From Bacillota bacterium (lineage in GTDB: Bacteria > Bacillota > Clostridia > Lachnospirales > Lachnospiraceae), in the NCBI GenBank assembly GCA_023435895.1, contig JAEZLH010000017.1, forward strand, positions 620,001 through 684,000: a stretch of 64,000 bases of DNA, written 5' to 3'. Below the pieces are notes generated by a model. It had not been told where the DNA came from, ran no database searches, and was given only the letters and a program-made list of their open reading frames with translations. Position 1 is the stretch's first letter; each line of letters begins with the position of its first letter. Shown here piece by piece: positions 34,261-43,867 of this stretch. The position numbers and the translations under genes are program-made.

Positions 34261-35522
34261 TGAAGGCTATATTCAAATTCAAACCGTTCTCAAACAAGCA
34301 GCTAAAGGTGCTTAGTTGGTGGTTACCAAATTCGCCGGCAAAGGATAAAGACGGTATTATCGCAGATGGTGCTATCCGATCCGGTAAGACGCTTTCAATG
34401 TCCTTGTCCTATGTCATGTGGGCAATGTTTTACTTCAATGGACAAAACTTCGGTATGTGTGGAAAAACTATCGGATCCTTCCGTAGAAATGTTTTGTTTT
34501 GGTTAAAGCTTATGCTTCGATCACGGGGATATGGTGTTGTTGATCATCGAGCAGATAACTTAATGGTAGTCACGAAAGGTGATGTTACAAATTATTTTTA
34601 TATATTTGGCGGTAAAGATGAGCGGTCGCAGGATTTGATACAAGGTATCACCCTGGCAGGCTGCTTTTTTGATGAGGTTGCATTGATGCCGGAGTCATTC
34701 GTTAACCAGGCAACTGGTCGATGCTCTGTAGATGGATCAAAGTTCTGGTTTAACTGCAATCCGGACGGTCCCTATCATTGGTTTAAAGTTAATTGGATTG
34801 ACAAGCTCAATATTAAGAATTTGTTATATCTACACTTCACAATGGATGATAATTTGAGCTTATCTGAAAAGATAAAAGCTAGATACCGTTCCATGTATTC
34901 GGGTGTGTTTTTTAAGCGATATATCCTTGGGTTATGGGTGGTCGCTGAAGGTGTTATCTATGATATGTTTGATAGCGCTAAACATGTTATTAAAACCATC
35001 GCGGGACTGGTCAAGGATCAGTATTATGTCAGCATCGATTACGGTACGCAAAATGCTACGGTGTTCCTCCTTTGGTGTCGGAATAATGAAGGAAAATGGA
35101 TTTGCATAAAAGAATATTACTATTCCGGACGGGATGAGGACAGCCAAAAGACTGATACCGAATATGCGGATGATCTAAAGGATTTCCTGAGTGATATTAA
35201 GCCTATAAGGATAATCATAGATCCATCAGCGGCTTCCTTCATTGCGGAGCTGAAGAAACGAGGATACAGAATCAAGAAGGCACGTAATGATGTGCTGGAC
35301 GGTATCCGGTTCGTAGGATCCTTGCTTAACCAGGGAAAGATAGCTTTTTCAGCTGCATGTGTAAATACGATTTTAGAATTTAACTCATACATATGGGATG
35401 CAAAGGCTTCTGACAAAGGAGAGGATAAGCCTATTAAACAGCATGATCATGCAATGGATGCTGTTAGATATTTTTGTTATACGATTCTGGCTAAAGGTCA
35501 GGGAGTTTCAATATTGAAATAA
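34260..35522 (+). CDS. terL: Terminase large subunit (PBSX type)
   Basis: 420 residues. Packaging ATPase with Walker A GAIRSGKT (37-44), Walker B region LAGCFFDEVALMP, and a C-terminal RNase H-like nuclease (SIDYGTQNATVF, IIIDPSAASF, HDHAMDAVRYF with catalytic Asp). The start at 34260 overlaps the preceding stop (TAATG). Confidence 0.96.
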   Translation: MKAIFKFKPFSNKQLKVLSWWLPNSPAKDKDGIIADGAIRSGKTLSMSLSYVMWAMFYFNGQNFGMCGKTIGSFRRNVLFWLKLMLRSRGYGVVDHRADNLMVVTKGDVTNYFYIFGGKDERSQDLIQGITLAGCFFDEVALMPESFVNQATGRCSVDGSKFWFNCNPDGPYHWFKVNWIDKLNIKNLLYLHFTMDDNLSLSEKIKARYRSMYSGVFFKRYILGLWVVAEGVIYDMFDSAKHVIKTIAGLVKDQYYVSIDYGTQNATVFLLWCRNNEGKWICIKEYYYSGRDEDSQKTDTEYADDLKDFLSDIKPIRIIIDPSAASFIAELKKRGYRIKKARNDVLDGIRFVGSLLNQGKIAFSAACVNTILEFNSYIWDAKASDKGEDKPIKQHDHAMDAVRYFCYTILAKGQGVSILK

Positions 35523-35538
35523 GGGCAGGTGAGAGAAC

Positions 35539-36948
35539 ATGGATTTAGAAACAATGAAAAGGGTTATTAAAAGGCATGTAGCCGGACACGGTGAATTTAT
35601 AGTTAAAGCTTCAGTAGCCGAACGTTATTACCGGAATGAGAACGATATACTGGTAAGTAAGCCGAAGACAGAGAATGATGATGCAGAAAACCCATTGCGG
35701 AATGCAGATAACCGGATTCCTCGAAACTTTCATGGGCTGCTTGTTAATCAGAAAGCTGCATATATGTTTACTTCTCCTCCCTTGTTTGATATCGGGAACC
35801 AGGATGCAAACAAAAAGATTACTGATATCTTAGGTGACAGATATGCTAAGGCTGCAAAGGACCTGTGTGTCAATGCCTCTAACTGCTCGGTGGCGTGGTT
35901 GCATTATTGGGTTGATAAGGATGGGCAGCTTACGTATGGAGTCGTTGACTCAAAGCAGATCAGACCGATATGGACATCGGATCTCAATAAAAAGCTAAGT
36001 GGCGTTTTAAGAATTTACGAAGAATTGGATGATGTCGATGGTGAAATGTATGTTATCTATCAATATTGGACGAATTCAGAATGTCAGGCATATAGGAAAA
36101 AAACGAGCGATACGATAGATGAAGGATTACAATCGTATGCAATGTTTAATACATTTGTTGATAATACAGCTACAATGGTGGATAACTTCACTCATGATTA
36201 CGGAGGAGTGCCTTTCATACCGTTCTTTAACAACAATATTACAACCGGTGACCTTGTAAATATTAAAAAACTAATCGATGTATACGATAAAGTGTTTTCC
36301 GGATTCGTTAACGATCTCGAGGATATCCAAGAGATCATTTTTGTGTTATCCGGATATGGCGGTACAAGCCTAGCAGAATTCCTTCAGGATTTAAAAAAGT
36401 ATAAGACGGTAAATCTGGATGAAGATGAGGGTAAGCCGGGACTTAGTACCTTAACTATAGATATTCCAGTAGAAGCCAGGGAGAAGCTATTAGAAATCAC
36501 CCGGAAGGCAATCTTTGAACAAGGACAGGGCGTTGATCCTCAGCCACAGGAATTCGGAAACGCTTCCGGTGTAGCCCTTAAATATTTGTATTCGTTGTTG
36601 GAGTTAAAAGCAGGACTTATGGAAACAGAGTTTAAGCTTGCCTTCGGAGAATTTGTCAGGGTTATCTGTAAACACCTAAAGGTGGAATGCAAATCGATTA
36701 TACAAACCTGGACCCGGACGGCGATAACAAATGATACAGAGCTGTCAACGATCGCGTCGCAGAGCAAAGGAGTTACATCAAATAAGACCATCCTTAAAAA
36801 TCACCCTTGGGTTGAGGACGCTGATCAGGAAGAGAAGCAAATCCAGAAAGAGCAAAAGGAAGCAGAAGAGAATGCTGATCCGTACAAGGATGCTTTCCCC
36901 AGTAATAACGGATCCGATAAGGATGTGATTGACGATGCCAAGAAGTAG
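35539..36948 (+). CDS. Portal protein (SPP1 gp6 family)
   Basis: 469 residues. SPP1 gp6-like portal: IPRNFHGLLVNQKAAYMF near the N-terminus and the FNDLEDIQEIIFVLSGYGG motif mid-protein. Forms the dodecameric ring for DNA entry. An acidic C-terminal tail follows. It overlaps the next gene. Confidence 0.94.
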   Translation: MDLETMKRVIKRHVAGHGEFIVKASVAERYYRNENDILVSKPKTENDDAENPLRNADNRIPRNFHGLLVNQKAAYMFTSPPLFDIGNQDANKKITDILGDRYAKAAKDLCVNASNCSVAWLHYWVDKDGQLTYGVVDSKQIRPIWTSDLNKKLSGVLRIYEELDDVDGEMYVIYQYWTNSECQAYRKKTSDTIDEGLQSYAMFNTFVDNTATMVDNFTHDYGGVPFIPFFNNNITTGDLVNIKKLIDVYDKVFSGFVNDLEDIQEIIFVLSGYGGTSLAEFLQDLKKYKTVNLDEDEGKPGLSTLTIDIPVEAREKLLEITRKAIFEQGQGVDPQPQEFGNASGVALKYLYSLLELKAGLMETEFKLAFGEFVRVICKHLKVECKSIIQTWTRTAITNDTELSTIASQSKGVTSNKTILKNHPWVEDADQEEKQIQKEQKEAEENADPYKDAFPSNNGSDKDVIDDAKK

Positions 36949-38686
36949 TGCTTATTGGAAGAAGCGTTTCGAGATTTTGCAGGATGCGCTGCTGAATAAA
37001 GCGGATACATATAACCTTGAGCTTTCCAAGCAGTATGAGCAAGCATATAGAAAAATCCAAAATAATATCATGCTATGGTATGTGCGGCTTATGCAAAACA
37101 ATGATATCTCTCTTGCAATGGCCAGGCAGATGCTAACGGAGCATGAGCTCAAAGAGTTTAAATGGACAGTTGAGGAGTACATTAAATACGGCGAAGAAAA
37201 TGCCATAAACCAGAAATGGATGAATGAGCTTGAAAATGCATCCTCAAGAGTCCATATATCGAAACTGGAAGAGATACAGCTACAGATAAGACACGAACTT
37301 GAAACATTGGCCAGTAAACAAGTAACAGGTACCGCTAATCTATTAAATAATACTTATGCAGACAGCTATTATCAGACCGCATATGAAGTGCAGAAAGGTC
37401 TGGACATTGGTAAGAATGTCAATAGCTTGGATACAACGTCTATTGAGAAAGTTATGTCAAAGCCTTGGACAGTCGATAACAAAACCTTTTCGGATCGTAT
37501 ATGGTCAAATAAAGATCAGCTTGTAGATACTCTTCATAAAGAACTGACTCAGAGTATTATCCGGGGTGATAGCCCTGATAAGGTCATAAAGACTATCTCT
37601 GATAAAATGGATGTCGGTAAGAAACAAGCCGGGCGTGTAGTTATGACAGAAGCGGCTTATATCAGTTCTGTATCCCGTCAAGATAGTTTTTCAGATTTAG
37701 GAGTTGAAGAGTATGAGGTAATTGCTACTTTGGACTTAAAGACTTCATTAATCTGCAGGGCTTTAGATGGGAAAATCTTTAAATTGAGCGAATACAGGGC
37801 TGGAGTAACCGCACCTCCATTTCACCCATACTGCAGAACTACAACAGCACCTTATTTTCAAGATATGGATGACCAGAGAGCGTCCAGAGATCCAATCACA
37901 GGCAGAACGGGAACGGTTGGCGATATGTCTTATAAGGAATGGCATAAGAAGTATGTTGAAGGTGATCCTGAGGCAGAGCTAAAAGAAAAGAAATTGCAGA
38001 ATGCCGATGACGATTTGAAGCAGTATGAAGAGTATAGGATAAAGCTTGGAGTTGAGTATCTTCCTAAGACATTTGATGATTTCCAAGATACCAAATATAC
38101 TAATCCAATAGAATATGGCGTTTTGAAAGCTCAGATAAAAGGTATGAATTATTATAATATGGCAGTGCAGAATGAGCCGGATATTACAGATCAAGTCAAG
38201 AATATAGCCAAAATAACAGGCATGGATGTGCTGGGTCTTAAATTTAGGATAAAGGGAAAGGATTCGTACCTAAGGAAGATACGAACCAACTATAAACCAG
38301 ATGGTAATGAATACGAAATTAATGATATACTCCGGTATACTTATGGCGCTGATGAAAAGAGTCTTTCCTCTAAAACACTTGAATGTATTGATAAGTATTC
38401 TACCTTGGGATATAATACAGTTAAGATAAAAAATAGTTGGTTAAATACCGATAATCCATATAACGGTATAAATACGATTATCCAAGCTCCTAACGGTCAG
38501 AAATTTGAGATGCAGTATCATACTCCTGAAAGCTTTGAGTTAAAAAATGGTAAGCTTCATGAGTTGTATGAGAAACAAAGGGTTATAACTGATGAAGAGT
38601 CAGAAGAGTTTATTTCGCTTCGAGATCAAATGTTTGATTTGTCCGATAAACTAACAGTGCCGTACGGCATAGAAAGGGTTAAATGA
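36935..38686 (+). CDS. Minor head protein (SPP1 gp7/Mu F-like) fused to RelA/SpoT-like synthetase domain
   Basis: 583 residues. The N-terminal 370 are a normal head-morphogenesis protein, ending with the family box LICRALDGK and HPYCRTTT. Residues 400-583 are an extra domain with the marks of RelA/SpoT-type (p)ppGpp synthetases: R438-x-K440-x3-S444-x3-K448, NDILRY (D464, R467), and a PYNGIN segment followed by FEMQYHT (E525, Q527, H529). Family knowledge: such domains transfer pyrophosphate from ATP and stand-alone forms are often toxins. Inference: a capsid-borne effector. ATG 36935 or a TTG 6 bp earlier may be the start. Confidence 0.88.
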   Translation: MPRSSAYWKKRFEILQDALLNKADTYNLELSKQYEQAYRKIQNNIMLWYVRLMQNNDISLAMARQMLTEHELKEFKWTVEEYIKYGEENAINQKWMNELENASSRVHISKLEEIQLQIRHELETLASKQVTGTANLLNNTYADSYYQTAYEVQKGLDIGKNVNSLDTTSIEKVMSKPWTVDNKTFSDRIWSNKDQLVDTLHKELTQSIIRGDSPDKVIKTISDKMDVGKKQAGRVVMTEAAYISSVSRQDSFSDLGVEEYEVIATLDLKTSLICRALDGKIFKLSEYRAGVTAPPFHPYCRTTTAPYFQDMDDQRASRDPITGRTGTVGDMSYKEWHKKYVEGDPEAELKEKKLQNADDDLKQYEEYRIKLGVEYLPKTFDDFQDTKYTNPIEYGVLKAQIKGMNYYNMAVQNEPDITDQVKNIAKITGMDVLGLKFRIKGKDSYLRKIRTNYKPDGNEYEINDILRYTYGADEKSLSSKTLECIDKYSTLGYNTVKIKNSWLNTDNPYNGINTIIQAPNGQKFEMQYHTPESFELKNGKLHELYEKQRVITDEESEEFISLRDQMFDLSDKLTVPYGIERVK

Positions 38687-38687
38687 T

Positions 38688-38891
38688 ATGAAATTCTATA
38701 GGTTAGAAGACTACGAGAATAGAGGATCAATCGTAAGAACTGAAGGAAGAAGTCAGCAAAGATATATTCCTGAAAGGGGATGGGTCGAAAGCGGAGTAAT
38801 GATGAAATATTTTAATGATGAGAGTCCATATTATGGATCATATAGTGAGATAACTGAAAATGAAGCAAACAATTTAATAGCAGCTATGTAA
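38688..38891 (+). CDS. Small protein directly after the RelA/SpoT-like fusion; possible immunity protein
   Basis: 67 residues (MKFYRLEDYENRGSIVRTE start, NDESPYYGSYSEIT), soluble and Tyr-rich, beginning 1 bp after the fusion gene stop. Its position between a toxin-like domain and the scaffold gene suggests an antitoxin or immunity role. This is inference from position; no family is recognised. Confidence 0.6.
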   Translation: MKFYRLEDYENRGSIVRTEGRSQQRYIPERGWVESGVMMKYFNDESPYYGSYSEITENEANNLIAAM

Positions 38892-39087
38892 CGAGCCATC
38901 TATCAAACGGTAGGTGGTATTTTTATACTTAAGATTAGGAGGTGATCCAGATATCTTCCTTAAGACCAGGGTTATGGTCTTATTTTTATGTCCGGAAAGA
39001 CGTGAAACTATCACTACTCCGCCGGAGAATAACGGCTGAATCCCAGTACCCGGAGAGCGGGAATAAAAATCTATGGAGGAATGAATT
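38892..39087 (+). other. Noncoding spacer with terminator-like hairpins
   Basis: CCATCTA with TAGGTGG (about 38896-38917) and AGACCAGGGTTATGGTCT (38966-38983) are hairpins. A G/C-richer stretch of about 70 bases follows before the scaffold gene. It could insulate the fusion/immunity pair or be a leader of the capsid genes. Confidence 0.4.
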
Positions 39088-39696
39088 ATGCAATGGTTAC
39101 TAGATTTAATTACAAAGCACACGAAAGATGGAGTGATTGATACTGAGGCTCTTACTAAGGAAGTTAATACAGAGTTTCCGAAGCATGCGGTACCTAAGTC
39201 AGAATTCAATGACGCTAAGGAGCAGCTTAAAACTGCGAATGAAACGATTGATACCTTGAAGAAAAGCAATGGTGACAATGAAACGCTGCAGAAAACCATC
39301 AAGGAGCATGAAGGTACGATTAAGAAGCTTCAGGAAGATGCAACAAACACATCAAAGACTTATGTCCTTAAAGAGCAGCTAAGTAAATCAGGAGTCGTGG
39401 ATCCGGATTATCTGATTTATAAGCAGGGCGGACTTGAAAAGTTCACCTTTGATAAAGAGGGAAAGCCAATCGGTATTGAGGATATCCTTAAACCAATGAA
39501 AGAGGATAAAGCCATGGCTCACCTCTTTAGTACTGGGAAATCCGGTACAGACTACACACCTGCAGGAGGTGGAAATTATACAGGTAAAAATCCTTTTGCA
39601 AAGGATACCTTCAATCTTACTGAGCAGGGGAAACTATTAAAAGAGAATCCGGCGCAGGCTAAAGAATTGGCTTCAGCTGCTGGTGTAACAATCTAA
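39088..39696 (+). CDS. Phage scaffold protein (GP20 family)
   Basis: 202 residues, long coiled coil (AKEQLKTANETIDTLKKS) in the N-terminal half and a conserved C-terminal GNYTGKNPFAKDTFNLTEQG, as in minor structural protein GP20 scaffolds. It precedes the major capsid gene by 25 bp. Confidence 0.88.
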   Translation: MQWLLDLITKHTKDGVIDTEALTKEVNTEFPKHAVPKSEFNDAKEQLKTANETIDTLKKSNGDNETLQKTIKEHEGTIKKLQEDATNTSKTYVLKEQLSKSGVVDPDYLIYKQGGLEKFTFDKEGKPIGIEDILKPMKEDKAMAHLFSTGKSGTDYTPAGGGNYTGKNPFAKDTFNLTEQGKLLKENPAQAKELASAAGVTI

Positions 39697-39721
39697 TTAT
39701 GAAAGGTAAAGGTGAAAAAAT

Positions 39722-40723
39722 ATGCCTGGAACAAGAATTTCAGACGTAATTGTACCTGAGTTATTTAATCGGTATGTAATTAACAGAACAATGGAGCTTT
39801 CTGCATTGTTTCAAAGCGGTATTGTAGTAAATAATGCAGAATTTGACCATTTAGCAAGTGAAGCTGCACGAACACACAATATGCCATTCTTTGAGGATCT
39901 TCAGGGAGAATCAGAGGCTATTATTGAGGACAAGGAAAGTGTTAAAAATAAAATAACATCAAACAAGGATGTTTCAACAACCATTTATAGAAAAATGGCA
40001 TGGGAAGCATCAAATCTTTCAGCTGCATTAGCAGGATCTGATCCAATGAAGGCCATTGGTGATTTGGTTGCAGGCTTTTGGGCAAGAGATATGCAGAAAG
40101 AATTGATTTCCATATTGAAAGGTGTATTTGGTACGATTACACCCGAAGAAGGAGCAGCTGTAACAAGGATGGCAGATCATATTTTAGACTTAGCCTCAAT
40201 GTCTACCGCTGGGGCTAAGATAATCAGTGCATCTGCCTTCATTGATGCTTGTCAATTGCTAGGTGATGCGCAGTCTCAATTATCCGGTGTAGCCATGCAC
40301 AGTGCCACAAAATCATATTTGAAGAAACAGAACCTAATAGCCACAGAAAGAGATTCAACAGGAGTAGAGTTTGAAACCTATCAGGATAGAAAAGTAACTG
40401 TTGATGATGGGTGCCCGATTGAAAGTGGTGGCATTTATACTACTTTCCTTTTCGGAAATGGCGCTATCGCGCTGGGTAATGGCAGCCCTACTGGTTTTGT
40501 TGCTACTGAGATGGACAGAGATCCGGATTTAGGCGCTGGTGTTGATAAGCTCTACAATCGAAAAGCTTTTATTCTGCATCCTAGAGGCATAGCCTACACA
40601 GGAGCAACCCGTGAAAACGTAGAAACACCGACTAGAGCCGAACTTGCATTGGCAGAGAACTGGAAGCCGGTGTACGAATCTAAGCAGCTTCGTATTGTCG
40701 CTATTAAGCATAAAATCGGATAG
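39722..40723 (+). CDS. Major capsid protein
   Basis: 333 residues starting MPGTRISDVIVPELFNRYVI; a coat-like protein with HK97-type features (FDHLASEAARTHNMPFFEDL, KMAWEASNLSAALAGSDPM). Its position between scaffold and head-tail connector and its good ribosome site fit the abundant shell protein. Confidence 0.9.
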   Translation: MPGTRISDVIVPELFNRYVINRTMELSALFQSGIVVNNAEFDHLASEAARTHNMPFFEDLQGESEAIIEDKESVKNKITSNKDVSTTIYRKMAWEASNLSAALAGSDPMKAIGDLVAGFWARDMQKELISILKGVFGTITPEEGAAVTRMADHILDLASMSTAGAKIISASAFIDACQLLGDAQSQLSGVAMHSATKSYLKKQNLIATERDSTGVEFETYQDRKVTVDDGCPIESGGIYTTFLFGNGAIALGNGSPTGFVATEMDRDPDLGAGVDKLYNRKAFILHPRGIAYTGATRENVETPTRAELALAENWKPVYESKQLRIVAIKHKIG

Positions 40724-40734
40724 GATGTGATCTT

Positions 40735-41082
40735 ATGCTGGAGCTTAATAAGTTCAAGCAGCTCTTGGGAATGGAAGTATCGGATAATTCAAAGAACGTT
40801 CCATTGCAGTTTGTTCTAGATGATATTTCAGAAACTATCCTGAATTACTGTAATTTATCAGAGTTACCGGATGGTTTAAGCAATACGGGGTACAGAATGG
40901 CTATTGACCTGTACCGTAGTGAAGCCCCGGGGGAAGAAGACATTCCTCTCGGGGTGGTTTCCTCGGTGACAACCGGAGATTCTTCTACCAGTTTTAAAAG
41001 TTCTTCGTCTGAGTTTAAGGACAGTTTATTAAAGGATTATAAGAAGCAACTGAACCGGTTCCGAAAGGTGGGCTTTAGGTGA
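40735..41082 (+). CDS. Head-tail connector (gp6/QLRG type)
   Basis: 115 residues, helical (FVLDDISETILNYCNLSELP), typical of DNA-packaging head-tail connector proteins. Position after the capsid gene agrees. It overlaps the next start by 4 bp. Confidence 0.8.
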   Translation: MLELNKFKQLLGMEVSDNSKNVPLQFVLDDISETILNYCNLSELPDGLSNTGYRMAIDLYRSEAPGEEDIPLGVVSSVTTGDSSTSFKSSSSEFKDSLLKDYKKQLNRFRKVGFR

Positions 41083-41453
41083 AAGACATTGTAGTAAAGC
41101 GTGTCAGGAAAATAATTGAAAGTACATACCAAGGTGTATTATTTGTAACCGAACATCAGAAGAAAAAGAATGAAACGACCAAGATAACGGCCTATGACGA
41201 TGTAGTGGTTTTGGAGAATCAGCCCTGTAAATTATCATTTGAGCGGATCCAAGCGGCAAGCCAAAGTGAATCGGCGGCGAGCGTTACTCAGATTACGAAA
41301 TTATTTGTATCACCTGATATCATTATAAAGCCTGGATCAAAAATCACAGTTACGCAAGCGGGGGTGACGACTAATTATAAGTCAAGCGGAATACCTGCAG
41401 TCTACCCTACTCATCAAGAAATTATCCTAGATTTATTTGAAGGGTGGGCATAA
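41079..41453 (+). CDS. Head-closure/minor capsid protein
   Basis: 124 residues, beta-rich (LENQPCKLSFERIQ, SKITVTQAGVTTNY). Assigned as a head-closure component from position. GTG start overlapping the preceding stop. Confidence 0.7.
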   Translation: MKDIVVKRVRKIIESTYQGVLFVTEHQKKKNETTKITAYDDVVVLENQPCKLSFERIQAASQSESAASVTQITKLFVSPDIIIKPGSKITVTQAGVTTNYKSSGIPAVYPTHQEIILDLFEGWA

Positions 41454-41905
41454 TGAGTAAGTGTGGTGGTTTTAACTTGAATGAACTGAAAAAGCTGAAG
41501 GATGAGCTGGAACGACTCCAAGGCAATGCTGATATGTTCGTAGAAGTGTGTGCGAAAGAGCTAGCAGCTCGATTACTTTCAAAAGTCATTAAACGTACCC
41601 CTGTTGGAGATTATCCAAAAGAGCATGGGAAAAAAGGTGGAACATTAAGAAGGGGTTGGACTAAAGAGGGTGGTAAGGGAATGGAAGAAATTAAAGTAAA
41701 TCATTACGGTGACACGTACGTGATTGAAATAATAAATCCAATCGATTACGCCTCTTATGTTGAATATGGCCATCGCACTGCAAATCATAAGGGGTGGGTT
41801 AAAGGTCAATTCATGATGACAATTTCAGAGAAGGAGATTGAACAGATGGCTCCTGGAATTCTTGAAAAGAAGATACAGCAATTCTTAGGAGGTGCGTTCA
41901 AGTGA
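41453..41905 (+). CDS. HK97 gp10-like tail-component protein
   Basis: 150 residues with KRTPVGDYP, GGTLRRGWT and the YASYVEYGHRT box of HK97 gp10-like proteins, needed for joining tail to head. ATG 41453 overlaps the preceding stop; the frame's earlier start lacks a ribosome site. Confidence 0.88.
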   Translation: MSKCGGFNLNELKKLKDELERLQGNADMFVEVCAKELAARLLSKVIKRTPVGDYPKEHGKKGGTLRRGWTKEGGKGMEEIKVNHYGDTYVIEIINPIDYASYVEYGHRTANHKGWVKGQFMMTISEKEIEQMAPGILEKKIQQFLGGAFK

Positions 41906-42324
41906 TTAACCATATAATTGCCGGAATTAGTATTGCACTGGATGAAGAATTTGGCGACGCTTATGAAATACATATGGAGGAGATTAAGCAGGACTTGAAA
42001 GAGCCTTGCTTTTTTATTTCCTGTCTTAATCCAACCATGGAGCGTTTCATGGGTAAGAGGTATTTTAGAAGAAATCAATTCTGTATTCAGTACTTCCCAT
42101 CTACGGACAGTATGCAAGCTGAGTGTCACGATGTGGCTGAAAGGATGTTATGGAAATTAGAACAGATATTAGTCAGTGAAGAGCCGATTCGCGGAACCAA
42201 GATGAAATATGAGGTTGTTGATGAAGTTCTAAATTTCTTTGTGAACTATGATATGTTTATTTATCGGGCGGAAGAGATCGATTTGATGGATACTATTGAA
42301 TCTAATACGAGTGTGAAAGGATAG
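41902..42324 (+). CDS. Tail terminator-like protein
   Basis: 140 residues starting at GTG behind GGAGGTG; contains MERFMGKRYFRRNQFCIQYF and a long C-terminal helix. Position and size suit the tail-completion protein that caps the tail tube. Confidence 0.75.
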   Translation: MINHIIAGISIALDEEFGDAYEIHMEEIKQDLKEPCFFISCLNPTMERFMGKRYFRRNQFCIQYFPSTDSMQAECHDVAERMLWKLEQILVSEEPIRGTKMKYEVVDEVLNFFVNYDMFIYRAEEIDLMDTIESNTSVKG

Positions 42325-42334
42325 GTGATCAGTA

Positions 42335-42541
42335 TTGTCTGGTGGAAAGCGCTCAGCAGAACAGAAGGAACTTAAGCAGGATGTAAGTAATACTTCATTT
42401 GTAAAGGAGCAAATTCTCGTATCTGCAAAATATCAACACAGGAGGGATTTATTAAATGCTCTCCTCCAAGATGGGGAGAGTTATTCCTTAGAAACCATAG
42501 ATAAGAAGATTGAAGATTATATGAAAGGACCGGTGAGATAG
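42335..42541 (+). CDS. Small Xkd-cluster protein
   Basis: 68 residues, helical and charged, TTG start after AGGTGATCAG. It resembles the small gene often placed before the sheath gene in PBSX-like phages. Function unknown. Confidence 0.65.
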   Translation: MSGGKRSAEQKELKQDVSNTSFVKEQILVSAKYQHRRDLLNALLQDGESYSLETIDKKIEDYMKGPVR

Positions 42542-42542
42542 A

Positions 42543-43850
42543 ATGTCATTAGGCGGTGGTAGTTTTACTACTCAAAATAAAATACTTCCAGGTGCATATA
42601 GCAATTTTGTATCTGCAGCAATTGCGAATGCAGCTTTGTCTGATAGAGGGATTGCCACATTGCCCCTTGAACTTGACTGGGGTATTGAAGGTGAGGTATT
42701 TACAGTTACACAGGAAGATTTTGAAAAATATAGCATGAAGATTTTCGGCTATGACTATACCGATGTTAAATTAAAGGGACTTCGTGATCTTTTCCGTAAT
42801 ATCGTTACATTGCATGTGTATAAAGTGAATGCTGGTGGTGCAAAGGCGGGGAACGTATATGCAAATGCAAAGTATGCGGGAATCCGCGGAAACGATTTAA
42901 AAACGGTAATTCAAGTGAATGCCGATAACGAGTCTATGTATGATGTTAAGACGTACCTCGGAAGTGTACTCGTTGATAGTCAGACTGTAGCGGATGCAGC
43001 TGCTCTCATTGAGAATGATTATATTACGTTTAAGTCGGATGCAACTTTGGCGATTACAGCTTCCACGCCGTTCGCGGGAGGAACAAACGGAACAGTGGAC
43101 GGATCATCGTATCAGTCATACTTGGAGAAAATTGAGTCCTACACCTATAACGCTATGGGTGTGGTTACAACAGATGATGTTACAAAATCCTTAGTAATTG
43201 CTTTTTGCAAACGATTAAGGGATGAGATGGGCATTAAATTCCAGGTTGTTGTTTATAACAAGGCTGCCGATCATATCGGGGCGATCAATGTTAAAAATAA
43301 AGTCACTGACAGCGATTGGTCGGAAGCATCTCTGGTATATTGGGTGACCGGCATAGTTGCCGGCTGTGCAGTAAATAAATCCAACCAAAATAAGATGTAT
43401 GATGGAGAGTTCAACGTTGATGCAACTTATACCCAGGCGCAACTTGTAGCAGCTATTAAAGCCGGAGAATTCACATTACACAAGGTAAATGCAGATATTA
43501 GAGTACTTACGGATATCAACTCCTTGGTTACTACCAGTGATACTCAGGGTGATGTGTTTAAGGATAATCAGACTGTCAGAGTAATTGACCAGCTAGCCAA
43601 TGATGATGCAGTGTTATTCAGCACGAAATATCTCGGAGTTGTCCCGAACAATGCATCAGGAAGAACATCACTTTGGTCTGACCTTGTTAAAATTCGTCAG
43701 GAGCTACAGAACTTAGGAGCAATTGAAGGATTTACAGATACTGATGTGGTAATTAGTCAGGGTGAAACCAAGAAATCGGTTGTAGTTACAAATGGTATAA
43801 CCGTTGTTAATGCTATGAGTAAATTATACATGACTGTAACAGTCGCATAA
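42543..43850 (+). CDS. Tail sheath protein (XkdK-like)
   Basis: 435 residues starting MSLGGGSFTTQNKILPGAYS; conserved LPLELDWG and the C-terminal ITVVNAMSKLYMTVTVA strand used for sheath subunit exchange. Shows that the phage has a contractile tail. Confidence 0.95.
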   Translation: MSLGGGSFTTQNKILPGAYSNFVSAAIANAALSDRGIATLPLELDWGIEGEVFTVTQEDFEKYSMKIFGYDYTDVKLKGLRDLFRNIVTLHVYKVNAGGAKAGNVYANAKYAGIRGNDLKTVIQVNADNESMYDVKTYLGSVLVDSQTVADAAALIENDYITFKSDATLAITASTPFAGGTNGTVDGSSYQSYLEKIESYTYNAMGVVTTDDVTKSLVIAFCKRLRDEMGIKFQVVVYNKAADHIGAINVKNKVTDSDWSEASLVYWVTGIVAGCAVNKSNQNKMYDGEFNVDATYTQAQLVAAIKAGEFTLHKVNADIRVLTDINSLVTTSDTQGDVFKDNQTVRVIDQLANDDAVLFSTKYLGVVPNNASGRTSLWSDLVKIRQELQNLGAIEGFTDTDVVISQGETKKSVVVTNGITVVNAMSKLYMTVTVA

Positions 43851-43867
43851 GGAAGGAGGAATGATAG

